Source of the DNA: Paraglaciecola sp. 20A4
GTDB lineage: Bacteria > Pseudomonadota > Gammaproteobacteria > Enterobacterales > Alteromonadaceae
Length of the DNA stretch: 38,925 nt
Assembly: GCF_011378905.1 (NCBI RefSeq)
Contig: NZ_WTPY01000040.1
Coordinates: 1-38,925 of the forward strand
Direction of reading: 5' to 3'
The first letter of the stretch is position 1. Each line of letters begins with the position of its first letter. The translations under genes were made by a program, and so were the position numbers. This document shows positions 17,694 to 26,620 of the stretch, piece after piece. The notes beneath the pieces were generated by a model. The model did not search any database, had not been told where the DNA came from, and worked only from the letters and a program-made list of their open reading frames with translations.

Positions 17694-17694
<1 letters not shown>
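16618..17694 (+). CDS. hisB: bifunctional histidinol-phosphatase / imidazoleglycerol-phosphate dehydratase
   Basis: 358 aa. The N-terminal HAD phosphatase (about 1-165) has the DxDGT motif ([11 protein letters not shown]) and a Cys/His zinc loop ([15 protein letters not shown]). The C-terminal dehydratase (about 168-358) has the duplicated metal-binding motifs [30 protein letters not shown] and [18 protein letters not shown]. The fused form is typical of enterics and relatives. The GTG start follows a perfect AGGAGG (16606-16611), the strongest ribosome site in the operon. The stop overlaps the hisH start by one base. Confidence 0.96.
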
Positions 17695-19066
<1,372 letters not shown>

Positions 19067-19142
19067 TAAATAAACAGCAGTGCGTATTGGCAATTTTACG
19101 CTTATAAGACACGAATCCTAACAATAGATTGGGCTGAAGTGT

Positions 19143-19171
19143 TTGCACTGTTCGCAAGCTTATTAAATAAT
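19143..19171 (+). promoter_or_regulatory. candidate internal promoter before the aminotransferase gene
   Basis: TTGCAC (19143-19148), 17 bp, AATAAT (19166-19171), about 100 bp before the ATG. The 204-bp gap after hisA otherwise shows no hairpin or reading frame. A promoter here would let the aminotransferase, hisF and hisI escape full dependence on attenuation. Confidence 0.4.
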
Positions 19172-19270
19172 TGGGTGACTGAATAATCAGGCGATATAAA
19201 CCACTTATGGATATATGGTCGATGCACCCTTAATTTAATTGCAAACCATGATCCCACGACTTAGGAAATA

Positions 19271-20272
19271 ATGATGGCAGTATTTGGTACGGTTTTCATG
19301 CCTGAAATGGCACTGGCAACGTTTGAAAACAATCAGTGGAGCGAAGCAAAAACAGTTTCAGCACAAAGCATAAACTTGCACCCTGGTGCTCATGTTCTGC
19401 ATTACTCCAGCACTTGTTTCGAAGGTTTAAAAGCATTTAAACATGAAGACGGCAGTGTTCATGTCTTTCGTATGGACCAGAACATTAAACGCTTTGCACA
19501 AAGTGCCCGCTTTCTGTCTTTGCCTGAAGTCGACGAAGATCAAGTGGCGAAAATGATCATGGATATTGTTGCCCAATACGCTGATGAAGTGCCCTTACCG
19601 CCAGGCTCAATGTATATTCGTCCAACTCATATTGGTACCGAGGCGTCAATTGGTAAAGCTGCTGCGCCTTCATTAACATCTATGTTATACGTGCTGTTAT
19701 CGCCCGTTGGTGATTACTTCACCGGCGGTGCTAAAGCACTGCGTTTGCTGTTAGACGAAACCGGAATGCGCTGTGCTCCGCATATGGGCATGATCAAAAG
19801 CGGTGGTAACTACGCCAGTGCGCTAGGCCCTATTTCTAAGGCGCGAGTGGATTACAACGCTGACCAAATTTTGTTTTGCCCTAATGGGGATGTACAAGAA
19901 ACTGGCGCGGCAAATTTCTTACTAATAGACGGTAATGAAATTATCACGAAAGGCCTAGATTCGTCCTTTTTACACGGCGTAACGCGCAGTACTATATTGA
20001 CCTTAGCTGCCGATTTAGGCATGACAATCAGTGAACGCAATATAACGGTTACTGAACTACTCGAACGCGCCGCGAAACCAGGCGTTGAAGCTGCGTTATC
20101 GGGCACAGCTGCGGTACTGACTCCTGTTGGCACATTTATCTACAATGACAAAGAGTACTCGGTAGGCAACGGTGAAGCCGGGCCTACAACTGCTAAATTG
20201 CGCCAAGCCCTGAATGACATCCAATGGGGCAAATCACCCGATGTGCATGGTTGGTTAAAACGCGTTAAGTAA
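19271..20272 (+). CDS. ilvE: branched-chain amino acid aminotransferase
   Basis: 333 aa fold-type IV PLP enzyme, of the longer (eukaryote/Bacillus-like) BCAT group rather than the E. coli IlvE type. Visible features are YSSTCFEGLKAFKHEDG, YIRPTHIGTE, the GMIKSGGNYASALG segment with the Schiff-base lysine, the QETGAANFLL motif, and SGTAAVLTPVG near the C-terminus that binds the cofactor phosphate. It transaminates Leu, Ile and Val. Two Met codons open the frame (19271 and 19274); AGGA at 19263-19266 is better spaced for the second. Position between hisA and hisF is unusual. Confidence 0.88.
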   Translation: MMAVFGTVFMPEMALATFENNQWSEAKTVSAQSINLHPGAHVLHYSSTCFEGLKAFKHEDGSVHVFRMDQNIKRFAQSARFLSLPEVDEDQVAKMIMDIVAQYADEVPLPPGSMYIRPTHIGTEASIGKAAAPSLTSMLYVLLSPVGDYFTGGAKALRLLLDETGMRCAPHMGMIKSGGNYASALGPISKARVDYNADQILFCPNGDVQETGAANFLLIDGNEIITKGLDSSFLHGVTRSTILTLAADLGMTISERNITVTELLERAAKPGVEAALSGTAAVLTPVGTFIYNDKEYSVGNGEAGPTTAKLRQALNDIQWGKSPDVHGWLKRVK

Positions 20273-20344
20273 TCTACCTCCAGGCATCTGCTTTTTTAAG
20301 TAGATGCCGGTAATTCGTAAAAATTAAAATGAAAAAGGTTTTCT

Positions 20345-21118
20345 ATGCTCGCTAGGCGCATTATTCCCTGTTTAGATGTTCGTGACGGTCTTGTGGTAAA
20401 AGGCGTTAAATTTCGCAACCACGAGATCATCGGCGAAATCGTTCCTCTGGCTGAGCTATATGCACAACAAGGCGCTGATGAATTGGTCTTTTATGATATT
20501 ACGGCCTCAAGTGACCAGCGCGTTGTAGATAAAAGCTGGGTCACGCGTATCGCTCAGGTAATCGATATTCCATTTTGTGTCGCTGGCGGTATTAAGTCAG
20601 TAGATGATGCGGGGCGAATACTGGAAATGGGAGCCGATAAAATATCCATAAACTCCCCAGCTCTAGCCAACCCTGCACTTATTCGAGAATTGCATGATAC
20701 GTTTGGACAACAGTGCGTAGTAGTGGGCATTGATAGCTTCTTCAACGAAGAAACAGGACAGTATCAAGTTCATCAGTACACCGGCGATGAAAGTCGCACG
20801 CAAATTACTCACTGGCAAACAGGTGATTGGGTAAAAGAAGTACAGCAGTACGGTGCAGGCGAAATTGTTTTAAATTGTATGAATCAAGACGGCGTGCGCC
20901 AAGGCTATGATATTACCCAACTAGCTGCTATTCGTAAAAGTTGTGGCGTACCTTTGATTGCCTCTGGCGGCGCGGGCGAAAAAGTACATTTTAAAGATGT
21001 ATTTGAGCAAGCTGACGTTGACGGTGCACTTGCCGCATCTGTTTTTCACAAGGGAATTATTCCTATTCCGGAATTAAAAGCCTATTTGAGGGAACAGCAC
21101 GTCGCGATACGAGACTAA
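20345..21118 (+). CDS. hisF: imidazole glycerol phosphate synthase, cyclase subunit
   Basis: 257 aa (beta/alpha)8 barrel. [15 protein letters not shown] holds the catalytic Asp11; [23 protein letters not shown] and [11 protein letters not shown] are the other active-site and phosphate-binding loops. With HisH it makes IGP and AICAR. It is separated from hisA by the aminotransferase gene and starts 72 bp after it. Confidence 0.96.
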   Translation: MLARRIIPCLDVRDGLVVKGVKFRNHEIIGEIVPLAELYAQQGADELVFYDITASSDQRVVDKSWVTRIAQVIDIPFCVAGGIKSVDDAGRILEMGADKISINSPALANPALIRELHDTFGQQCVVVGIDSFFNEETGQYQVHQYTGDESRTQITHWQTGDWVKEVQQYGAGEIVLNCMNQDGVRQGYDITQLAAIRKSCGVPLIASGGAGEKVHFKDVFEQADVDGALAASVFHKGIIPIPELKAYLREQHVAIRD

Positions 21119-21201
21119 CCGATCACACACAATGATGCCGCTTAGGGCTTACCCAACCCTCTAGGCGCTGAAAACTTTCACGATACGAATACGAGATAAA
21201 C

Positions 21202-21822
21202 ATGATCATCAGTAAACAAAACATCGAACAACTGGCTTGGCAGAAAATGGACAACCTACTACCGTGCATCGTACAGGATGCCACCACAGGTAAAGTCCTA
21301 ATGCAGGGTTACATGAATAGCGAAGCGATTACGCACACCCTTGAAACTGGTCATGTCACCTTTTTTAGTCGCTCTAAGCAACGGTTATGGACCAAGGGAG
21401 AAACCTCTGGCCACACGCTTGATTTGGTTGAGCTTAGTGCTGATTGCGATCAAGACTCTATTTTAGCTTTAGCTCATCCTAATGGCCCTACATGCCATAA
21501 CGGTACAGAAACCTGTTGGGCTGATGCCAAAACTCCCGCAGTAAGCTTTATTGCTGAATTAGAACAAGTTATTGCTTCGCGTAAAGGTGCATCTCCAGAG
21601 TCTAGTTACACTGCTCACCTTTATAGCGAAGGCATTAAACGAATTGCTCAAAAAGTGGGTGAAGAGGGCGTTGAAACAGCATTAGCTGCTGCCGTTAGAG
21701 ATTTAGACGAGCTAAAAAATGAGTCAGCAGATTTGCTTTATCACTTGTTAGTATTATTGCAAGCGAGTGATTTATCCCTCAGCGATGTAATTGAAGTGCT
21801 GCAAGCCCGCCACGCGAAATAA
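21202..21822 (+). CDS. hisI: bifunctional phosphoribosyl-AMP cyclohydrolase / phosphoribosyl-ATP pyrophosphatase
   Basis: 206 aa. The HisI domain (about 1-115) has [28 protein letters not shown] and the metal-binding DCDQDS and CHNGTETCW. The HisE domain (about 118-206) has [18 protein letters not shown] and [11 protein letters not shown]. It catalyses steps two and three of the pathway. It is the last gene of the operon, 83 bp after hisF, and is followed by a terminator. Confidence 0.95.
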   Translation: MIISKQNIEQLAWQKMDNLLPCIVQDATTGKVLMQGYMNSEAITHTLETGHVTFFSRSKQRLWTKGETSGHTLDLVELSADCDQDSILALAHPNGPTCHNGTETCWADAKTPAVSFIAELEQVIASRKGASPESSYTAHLYSEGIKRIAQKVGEEGVETALAAAVRDLDELKNESADLLYHLLVLLQASDLSLSDVIEVLQARHAK

Positions 21823-21838
21823 AATAACAAGTAATATC

Positions 21839-21880
21839 GCTTAGCAGTTCGACTAAATGGATTGCTAAGCTGGTCTTTTT
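21839..21880 (+). terminator. his operon terminator
   Basis: gcttagca (21839-21846) pairs with tgctaagc (21863-21870), followed by a T-rich tail at 21873-21880. The rest of 21881-22100 is AT-rich and holds only the probable promoter region of the next gene. Confidence 0.75.
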
Positions 21881-22100
21881 ACCTCAGTGACGTTTACACG
21901 CTATATTCATCCTCGCTTTCGGACGCTTAATTACGTATCTTTTCAAAACTGAATTTTGTCTACGTTACATAACTTCCATTTGTTGTCTCGCTGCACACTA
22001 AAGCATTCTAAACTTGAGCGGCAAAATTTCGTAAATTTGCCATATTAATTCATTAATACCAAGGATATAGTAATCATTATCCCTCATTGGTTTCGCCTAA

Positions 22101-22658
22101 ATGCTCAGAAATAACACCCGAGGCTACGGCTGGCTAAGCATCATTTTCCATTGGACAAGTGTCGTTATTATTATCGGTATGTTCACCGTGGGTTGGTGGA
22201 TGGTTGACTTAGATTATTACCATCCTTGGTACACCGACGCACCTCACTATCACAAAAGCGTTGGTCTGATACTAATCGCATTGACTCTTGTACGATTGCT
22301 ATGGAAATTATCCCAACCATCACCCCATGCTCAGGGGAAAAAATGGCAAAAAAAGAGTGCTAAAATTACCCATATTTTTTTATACTTACTGATATTCTCT
22401 TTGTTCGTCAGCGGTTATTTAATTTCCACCGCAGACGACCGAGGTATAGACGTATTTAACTGGTTTAAATTCGGCTCCCTTGGGCGGCTCTTTGCTGATC
22501 AAGAAGATTTTTCCGGTATGGTGCATGAATATGTCGCATACGTCCTTATTGCACTATCCAGCGTGCACGGCCTCGCAGCTCTTAAACATCATTTTATAGA
22601 TAACGATAATACATTGGTAAGGATGCTTACCACTAAACAACAAAAGGAACAGAAATGA
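22101..22658 (+). CDS. cytochrome b561-family membrane protein
   Basis: 185 aa with four membrane helices. Heme-ligand candidates are His in IIFHWTSV (helix 1), HYHKSVG (start of helix 2) and HEYVAYVLIALSSVHGLAAL (helix 4), matching the bacterial CybB-type layout. It transfers electrons between quinol and a periplasmic acceptor. Its final codons overlap the start of the YceI gene (ATGA), so both are made together, a common pairing that suggests isoprenoid-quinone chemistry. The start at 22101 leaves a normal N-terminus (MLRNNTRGYGWLSIIFHW). Confidence 0.88.
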   Translation: MLRNNTRGYGWLSIIFHWTSVVIIIGMFTVGWWMVDLDYYHPWYTDAPHYHKSVGLILIALTLVRLLWKLSQPSPHAQGKKWQKKSAKITHIFLYLLIFSLFVSGYLISTADDRGIDVFNWFKFGSLGRLFADQEDFSGMVHEYVAYVLIALSSVHGLAALKHHFIDNDNTLVRMLTTKQQKEQK

Positions 22659-23224
22659 AAAAGTCACTTTTAGCGTTCGGTTTGCTCGCTTTGCTAACCA
22701 GCAAAGCATTCGCCGCCGATTATTTAGTCGATACATCGGGGGCTCATGCTTCGATTAACTTTAAAATTCAACACTTGGGTTATTCATGGTTAACGGGTCG
22801 CTTTAATACTTTTGATGGCAATTTCAGTTATGACCCAGCCAAGCCCGAAGCGTCTATTATTAATATTAGAATCAATACCGACAGTATTGACTCAAATCAC
22901 GCTGAGCGCGATAAGCACCTCCGGGGTGAAGACTTTCTATACGTAAAAAAATATCCTGAAGCCAAGTTTGTGAGTACTAAAGTGGAAAGCTTAGGTGGCG
23001 AGCGCTTGAAAATTTTTGGTGATCTATCACTGCATGGTATTACCAAGCCCGTCATTATCATGGCGGAAAAAATTGGAGAAGGTAAAGATCCTTGGGGCGG
23101 CTATCGTGCAGGTTTTTCAGGTACAACCCGAATTGCCATGGCTGATTACGGTATAATGACTAATTTAGGGCCTGCGTCTACCCATGTTGAACTTATGTTA
23201 AACATCGAGGGCGTTAAACAATAG
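22655..23224 (+). CDS. YceI-family periplasmic protein
   Basis: 189 aa. The signal peptide MKKSLLAFGLLALLTSKAFA is followed by the lipocalin-like YceI fold: YLVDTSGAHASINFKIQHLG, a repeat of beta strands, GDLSLHGITKPV and GYRAGFSGTTRIAMADYG. YceI proteins bind polyisoprenoid lipids in a hydrophobic barrel, and are often encoded with cytochrome b561. Overlapping start and shared terminator show a two-gene operon. Confidence 0.92.
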   Translation: MKKSLLAFGLLALLTSKAFAADYLVDTSGAHASINFKIQHLGYSWLTGRFNTFDGNFSYDPAKPEASIINIRINTDSIDSNHAERDKHLRGEDFLYVKKYPEAKFVSTKVESLGGERLKIFGDLSLHGITKPVIIMAEKIGEGKDPWGGYRAGFSGTTRIAMADYGIMTNLGPASTHVELMLNIEGVKQ

Positions 23225-23248
23225 AGTGCTAAATTCGCATATTTGCAA

Positions 23249-23275
23249 AAGCCCACACATACGTGGGCTTTTTTA
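23249..23275 (+). terminator. terminator of the b561-YceI operon
   Basis: aagcccac (23249-23256) pairs with gtgggctt (23263-23270) over a 6-nt loop, followed by T residues to 23274. Confidence 0.88.
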
Positions 23276-23353
23276 TGTCAAAAGAAAATAATAAGTAATC
23301 ACTTTAAAATCATACTCTTAAGTAAATATTAAAATTTATTTTAATATTTTTAA

Positions 23354-23380
23354 TTGAAAAATGAAAAGCTAATCCCACAT
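23354..23380 (+). promoter_or_regulatory. sigma-32-type heat-shock promoter of hsp20
   Basis: TTGAAA (23354-23359), 15 bp, CCACAT (23375-23380), one mismatch from the heat-shock -10 core CCCCAT. The predicted start near 23387 gives a leader of about 155 nt. The stretch 23276-23350 is AT-rich with nothing else visible. Confidence 0.6.
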
Positions 23381-23386
23381 AGTATT

Positions 23387-23512
23387 AGTCGGCGCCGAAA
23401 GGGTCGACACAAATTCAACGGATAAGAATTTGGCAGCTAACTGCAAAGCCCTAAGGGTTACGCGAGGAACGCGTTACAAATAACGTCGCCGCTAGTCGGG
23501 ACACTTTAATCT
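23387..23512 (+). ncRNA. structured 5' leader RNA of hsp20, class not identified
   Basis: Several stems nest within a possible closing helix, cggcg (23390-23394) with cgccg (23487-23491): caaattc/gaatttg (23410-23416 / 23426-23432), gcag/ctgc (23433-23436 / 23441-23444), agccc/gggtt (23447-23451 / 23455-23459) and acgcg/cgcgt (23460-23464 / 23470-23474). A gtta/taac stem (23473-23484) competes with the last. GC content is well above the flanking DNA, as expected for a selected RNA. It contains GCAAAGCC, seen in c-di-GMP riboswitches, but the rest of that consensus is missing. Confidence 0.5.
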
Positions 23513-23537
23513 CATATTGCTTTATAAAGAGGATATG
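23513..23537 (+). promoter_or_regulatory. hairpin covering the hsp20 ribosome site, possible RNA thermometer
   Basis: catatt (23513-23518) pairs with ggatatg-side bases (23532-23537), and ttt pairs with aag around a small loop, leaving two mismatches. The ribosome site agagga (23528-23533) lies in the right arm. A weak, mismatch-containing stem over the Shine-Dalgarno is the hallmark of ROSE/fourU-like thermometers of small heat-shock genes. Confidence 0.4.
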
Positions 23538-23541
23538 CAAA

Positions 23542-24000
23542 ATGCGTAATATCGATCTATCTCCACTATACCGTTCATTCATTGGTTTTGACCACTTGGC
23601 TTCAATGATTGACTCTGCATCTCGTAACGAAAAACAATCTAGCTACCCTCCCTACAACATTGAGTTGATTGCTGAGGATAAATATCGCATCACGATGGCA
23701 GTTGCGGGTTTCGCAGAAAGCGAAGTCTCTATTGAGGTTCAGGAAAATACCTTAAAGGTCACTGGCAACAAAGCCGGCTCAGACGAAGAGCGAAAATTCA
23801 TTCATAAGGGTATTTCCGAGCGTAATTTTGAACGCAAATTCCAGCTAGGCGACCACGTTAACGTGCTAAATGCCAAAATGGAAAATGGCCTGCTTCACGT
23901 TAATTTAGAACGTGTGGTACCAGAAGCGAAAAAACCACGCACAATACAAATTGCTAGTAGCACAGAAAAATTGATTGAAGACGCTAACAAACCGGCGTAA
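23542..24000 (+). CDS. small heat-shock protein, Hsp20/IbpA family
   Basis: 152 aa. The N-terminus MRNIDLSPLYRSFIGFDHL is the IbpA/IbpB-type opening. The alpha-crystallin domain spans about 38-130 (YNIELIAEDKYRITMAVAGF, EENTLKVTGNK-like strand, ENGLLHVNLER). The C-terminal tail has PRTIQIA, containing the I-x-I anchor used for oligomer assembly. It holds unfolding proteins for the DnaK/ClpB system. The heat-shock-type promoter and a stem over its ribosome site suggest both transcriptional and translational heat control. Confidence 0.93.
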   Translation: MRNIDLSPLYRSFIGFDHLASMIDSASRNEKQSSYPPYNIELIAEDKYRITMAVAGFAESEVSIEVQENTLKVTGNKAGSDEERKFIHKGISERNFERKFQLGDHVNVLNAKMENGLLHVNLERVVPEAKKPRTIQIASSTEKLIEDANKPA

Positions 24001-24040
24001 TTCATCCCTTTCATTTTAATATGTGTTCCCTGTGAATAAA

Positions 24041-24070
24041 AACGGCGCCTCGTGAGCGCCGTTTTTTTTT
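24041..24070. terminator. bidirectional terminator between hsp20 and the IclR gene
   Basis: aacggcgc (24041-24048) pairs with gcgccgtt (24056-24063). A run of T follows on the plus strand (to 24070) and a shorter one (five T) on the minus strand, so it can serve both converging genes. Confidence 0.88.
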
Positions 24071-24140
24071 GTCTGTAGCTAAAAAAATTGAATATCATTA
24101 ACCAATAAGCATTTAGTCTATCAAGCGGTATGAAACGAGT

Positions 24141-24920
24141 TTACTTACTCATTTTTTGATTCTTAAGCTCAATTTCTTGAGCCTTACCTTTTAATAAAGT
24201 CACGTACTTTTGCGTGTCTTGCTCATCTATTTTCCCCGATAAGGCGATGCCACCATAAGCTGGATGGCCCACATTTACGGCAATCGTCACTGAACCACTC
24301 GATAGGTGTGTTTGGTACTTAGTGTGTACGTGAGCGTAGCCTTGTTCCCGGATTTCCCGCAGGTTAGCCAATAACTTATCAAGATTATTGTCGAAAAATG
24401 GAATGTCTTTGTTCATATAAATAGAGCAAATCTCTTCGTCATCTAACCCAGATAGTAGTGATAAACCAACACCGGAAGCAGTCGCTGGATAATATCCTAT
24501 TCGTCCTAACGCTTCATGCGCTTTCATGCCAGGTAGGGCGTGAAAAAGATAGGTCACTTTGTCTTTCCATAACACACCGTAAGCAACAACCAAATCAAAC
24601 TCTAATAAACTTTCCAAGGTACTAATAGCATCGGTTATGGCCTGTGAAGCAAATAACGACTGGGCAGCCAACACATGCATTGAAGAGCCTGTCGTATATT
24701 TGCGATCAGCGGTTTGTCGGGCCATTCCTAAATACGCTAACGTTCGCAGTAATCGGCTAACCCGATTTGGGTCTAGCTCTAAGTAGCGCGCCAGTTCACG
24801 CACGCCACAAGGTTTTTCATTCACCGACAAGGCCTGTAGAACACTGATCCCGTCAATCAAACTCTGATTCAACTGCGTACCATGCGAATCCCGTCTTCTG
24901 CTGCTGTGTTCATCTTTCAT
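24141..24920 (-). CDS. IclR-family transcriptional regulator
   Basis: 259 aa. The N-terminal winged helix spans about 15-80 (QSLIDGISVLQALS, CGVRELARYLELDPNRVSRLLRTLAYLG). The C-terminal effector domain (about 90-255) has the GAF-like pattern HEALGRIGYYPATASGVG and IAVNVGHPAYGGIALSG. IclR proteins sense small carbon compounds. It is the last gene of the receptor-symporter-oxidoreductase-sulfatase locus and is its likely regulator, with its own 88-bp upstream gap holding an inverted repeat. Confidence 0.88.
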   Translation of the reverse strand: MKDEHSSRRRDSHGTQLNQSLIDGISVLQALSVNEKPCGVRELARYLELDPNRVSRLLRTLAYLGMARQTADRKYTTGSSMHVLAAQSLFASQAITDAISTLESLLEFDLVVAYGVLWKDKVTYLFHALPGMKAHEALGRIGYYPATASGVGLSLLSGLDDEEICSIYMNKDIPFFDNNLDKLLANLREIREQGYAHVHTKYQTHLSSGSVTIAVNVGHPAYGGIALSGKIDEQDTQKYVTLLKGKAQEIELKNQKMSK

Positions 24921-24928
24921 GTGCTAAA

Positions 24929-24991
24929 TTTTGCCCTATAACGCGAAGCGATTGATCATAAAGTAGCTTCCCATAACTTACTAGGGCAAAA
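24929..24991. promoter_or_regulatory. spaced inverted repeat upstream of the IclR gene
   Basis: ttttgcccta (24929-24938) and tagggcaaaa (24982-24991) are perfect 10-bp inverted arms 43 bp apart, bracketing the likely promoter of the IclR gene. The arms could be paired operator half-sites or a loop stem. Confidence 0.45.
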
Positions 24992-25008
24992 CTTCTGCAT
25001 TTACACTT

Positions 25009-26598
25009 CTATTCGGCTAACCCTAGCTCTTTTTTCCACCACGCTAAATACGCCTCATTTGACGTTGAACTAGAAAGCCCCCTAGACTGCATTTCTTTCT
25101 CAAACCGTATTTTTTCTGATTTATCGAGACGCTCCGCAATACGAGGATCTTCTATATATTGACCTTGATCAGAGGTAGTTTGCTGCCAATTCATCAACTC
25201 TTGATGCATTTTCGCTACCACAGACTTAAATTTGGCGTCATACGCGAGATTAATGGTTTCTTCAGGATCATTAACAACGTCATATAGCTCTTGAGCCGGC
25301 CGAGTATCATTGAACCATTTATCTTGCAGCGGACTAAGTTGATGATTTGCGTGCATCACTTCCATAAGGGTTAAGGTCGGATACTGTAACTTCTTATATG
25401 CTGAAAAATTGGTGTACGGTAAATTAGGATAATAATTTAATATGTATTTATATTGTTTGCTGCGTATCGCACGTATCCTATCATCCGTAGCGCCTAACCT
25501 GTCTCGTTGAGCAAAGACGTATTGGCGGGATTCTCCTTTTGGGGCAAGCATATTTCTACCCTCAATGTATTGAGGGATAGGAATACCAGCTAACCCAAGC
25601 GTCGTAGGTAGCACATCAATCAAACTTACCAACCGGTCATCTTCACCCGCAGCAACGTTAGGTAAACCCACGACTACCATTGGCACTTTAGTACCTGAGT
25701 CATATAACCACTGCTTGGCTCTCAACATAGCGCGACCATGATCACCGAAGATAAAGATAACAGTATTATCTAAGGCATCTTGTGCTTTTAGCTCTTCAAT
25801 TAGGTGACCAATCCGATAATCGAGCTGCTGCACTGTTTCTAAATACTGTGACCATACCTCACGAGTGACAGGGTGATCTGGGTAATAAGATGGAATATTG
25901 ACCAAACTGCGATCCACTGGGTTCTTGTGGTCTTTTACAAACTGTCGATGAGCTTCTGAGTAATTTATCTCGGCAAAAAAAGGCTTATCAGTATGATATT
26001 TTTTGTATTCTAGCCAAGCTGGTTTGGTCAACAAACTCATATTTGGATCACCATGGTGGTAGCTACCACTGACAGTTTCTTCTTCACCATCAGTTGCGTC
26101 AAACGCTGATACCCGAGGAGAAAAGTTAAAGTCAGTTTTCTGTTTCGGCCCCATTAATAGCGTAAAATATCCTGCATCACGCATAAACTCGGTCACCATT
26201 TTCACATGACTGGGCAGCTGGAAATTATCATCAGTGTGGCTTCTATGATGATGCGCTCCGATCGACGTCTGGTACATGCCAGTAAAAAATGCAGAACGCG
26301 ATGGTGAACATACCGGCGACGTAGAAAAGGTGTTAGTAAAAATCGTACCGCTAGCTGCTAGTGCATCTAAGTTTGGTGTTTTAATGGCTACATTGCCATT
26401 GAAGGCTAGGTCTGGTGAGACATCTTCCATAACCACCCAGATAACATTTGGTTTGCCGTTAGCTTTTTGAGTTTCACTAGCTTCGGATGATGCTTGACTT
26501 TGTGCTGAGGTCAAAAGCGAAAAACTCAGCGCAAGGACGGATCCAAAAACGCAGAACCTACGTTGTTGCGTGCATTTCGGTGAAGTAAAATATTTCAT
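25009..26598 (-). CDS. secreted type I sulfatase (S1 family)
   Basis: 529 aa from ATG 26598-26596, preceded by AAGGAGT; longer in-frame starts run into the upstream gene. A hydrophobic signal segment (VFGSVLALSFSLLTSAQSQA) sends it to the periplasm. The formylglycine motif C97-S-P-S-R101 is in STSPVCSPSRSAFFTGMY, and metal-binding residues lie in VVMEDVSPD and IFGDHGRA. It hydrolyses sulfate esters or sulfamates of carbohydrates; the HHHRSH tract after the active site recalls sulfoglucosamine sulfohydrolase-like members, but the substrate is unknown. Maturation needs a formylglycine-generating system not seen in this window. It follows the FAD oxidoreductase by 22 bp. Confidence 0.88.
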   Translation of the reverse strand: MKYFTSPKCTQQRRFCVFGSVLALSFSLLTSAQSQASSEASETQKANGKPNVIWVVMEDVSPDLAFNGNVAIKTPNLDALAASGTIFTNTFSTSPVCSPSRSAFFTGMYQTSIGAHHHRSHTDDNFQLPSHVKMVTEFMRDAGYFTLLMGPKQKTDFNFSPRVSAFDATDGEEETVSGSYHHGDPNMSLLTKPAWLEYKKYHTDKPFFAEINYSEAHRQFVKDHKNPVDRSLVNIPSYYPDHPVTREVWSQYLETVQQLDYRIGHLIEELKAQDALDNTVIFIFGDHGRAMLRAKQWLYDSGTKVPMVVVGLPNVAAGEDDRLVSLIDVLPTTLGLAGIPIPQYIEGRNMLAPKGESRQYVFAQRDRLGATDDRIRAIRSKQYKYILNYYPNLPYTNFSAYKKLQYPTLTLMEVMHANHQLSPLQDKWFNDTRPAQELYDVVNDPEETINLAYDAKFKSVVAKMHQELMNWQQTTSDQGQYIEDPRIAERLDKSEKIRFEKEMQSRGLSSSTSNEAYLAWWKKELGLAE

Positions 26599-26620
26599 TA
26601 TGACTCCTTTAATTAATCGA

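Noticed and set aside
23440-23460. c-di-GMP-I (GEMM) riboswitch match from GCAAAGCC
   Set aside because: The other conserved GEMM elements, the 5' GCAAAC-type segment and tetraloop receptor, are not found in the expected order.
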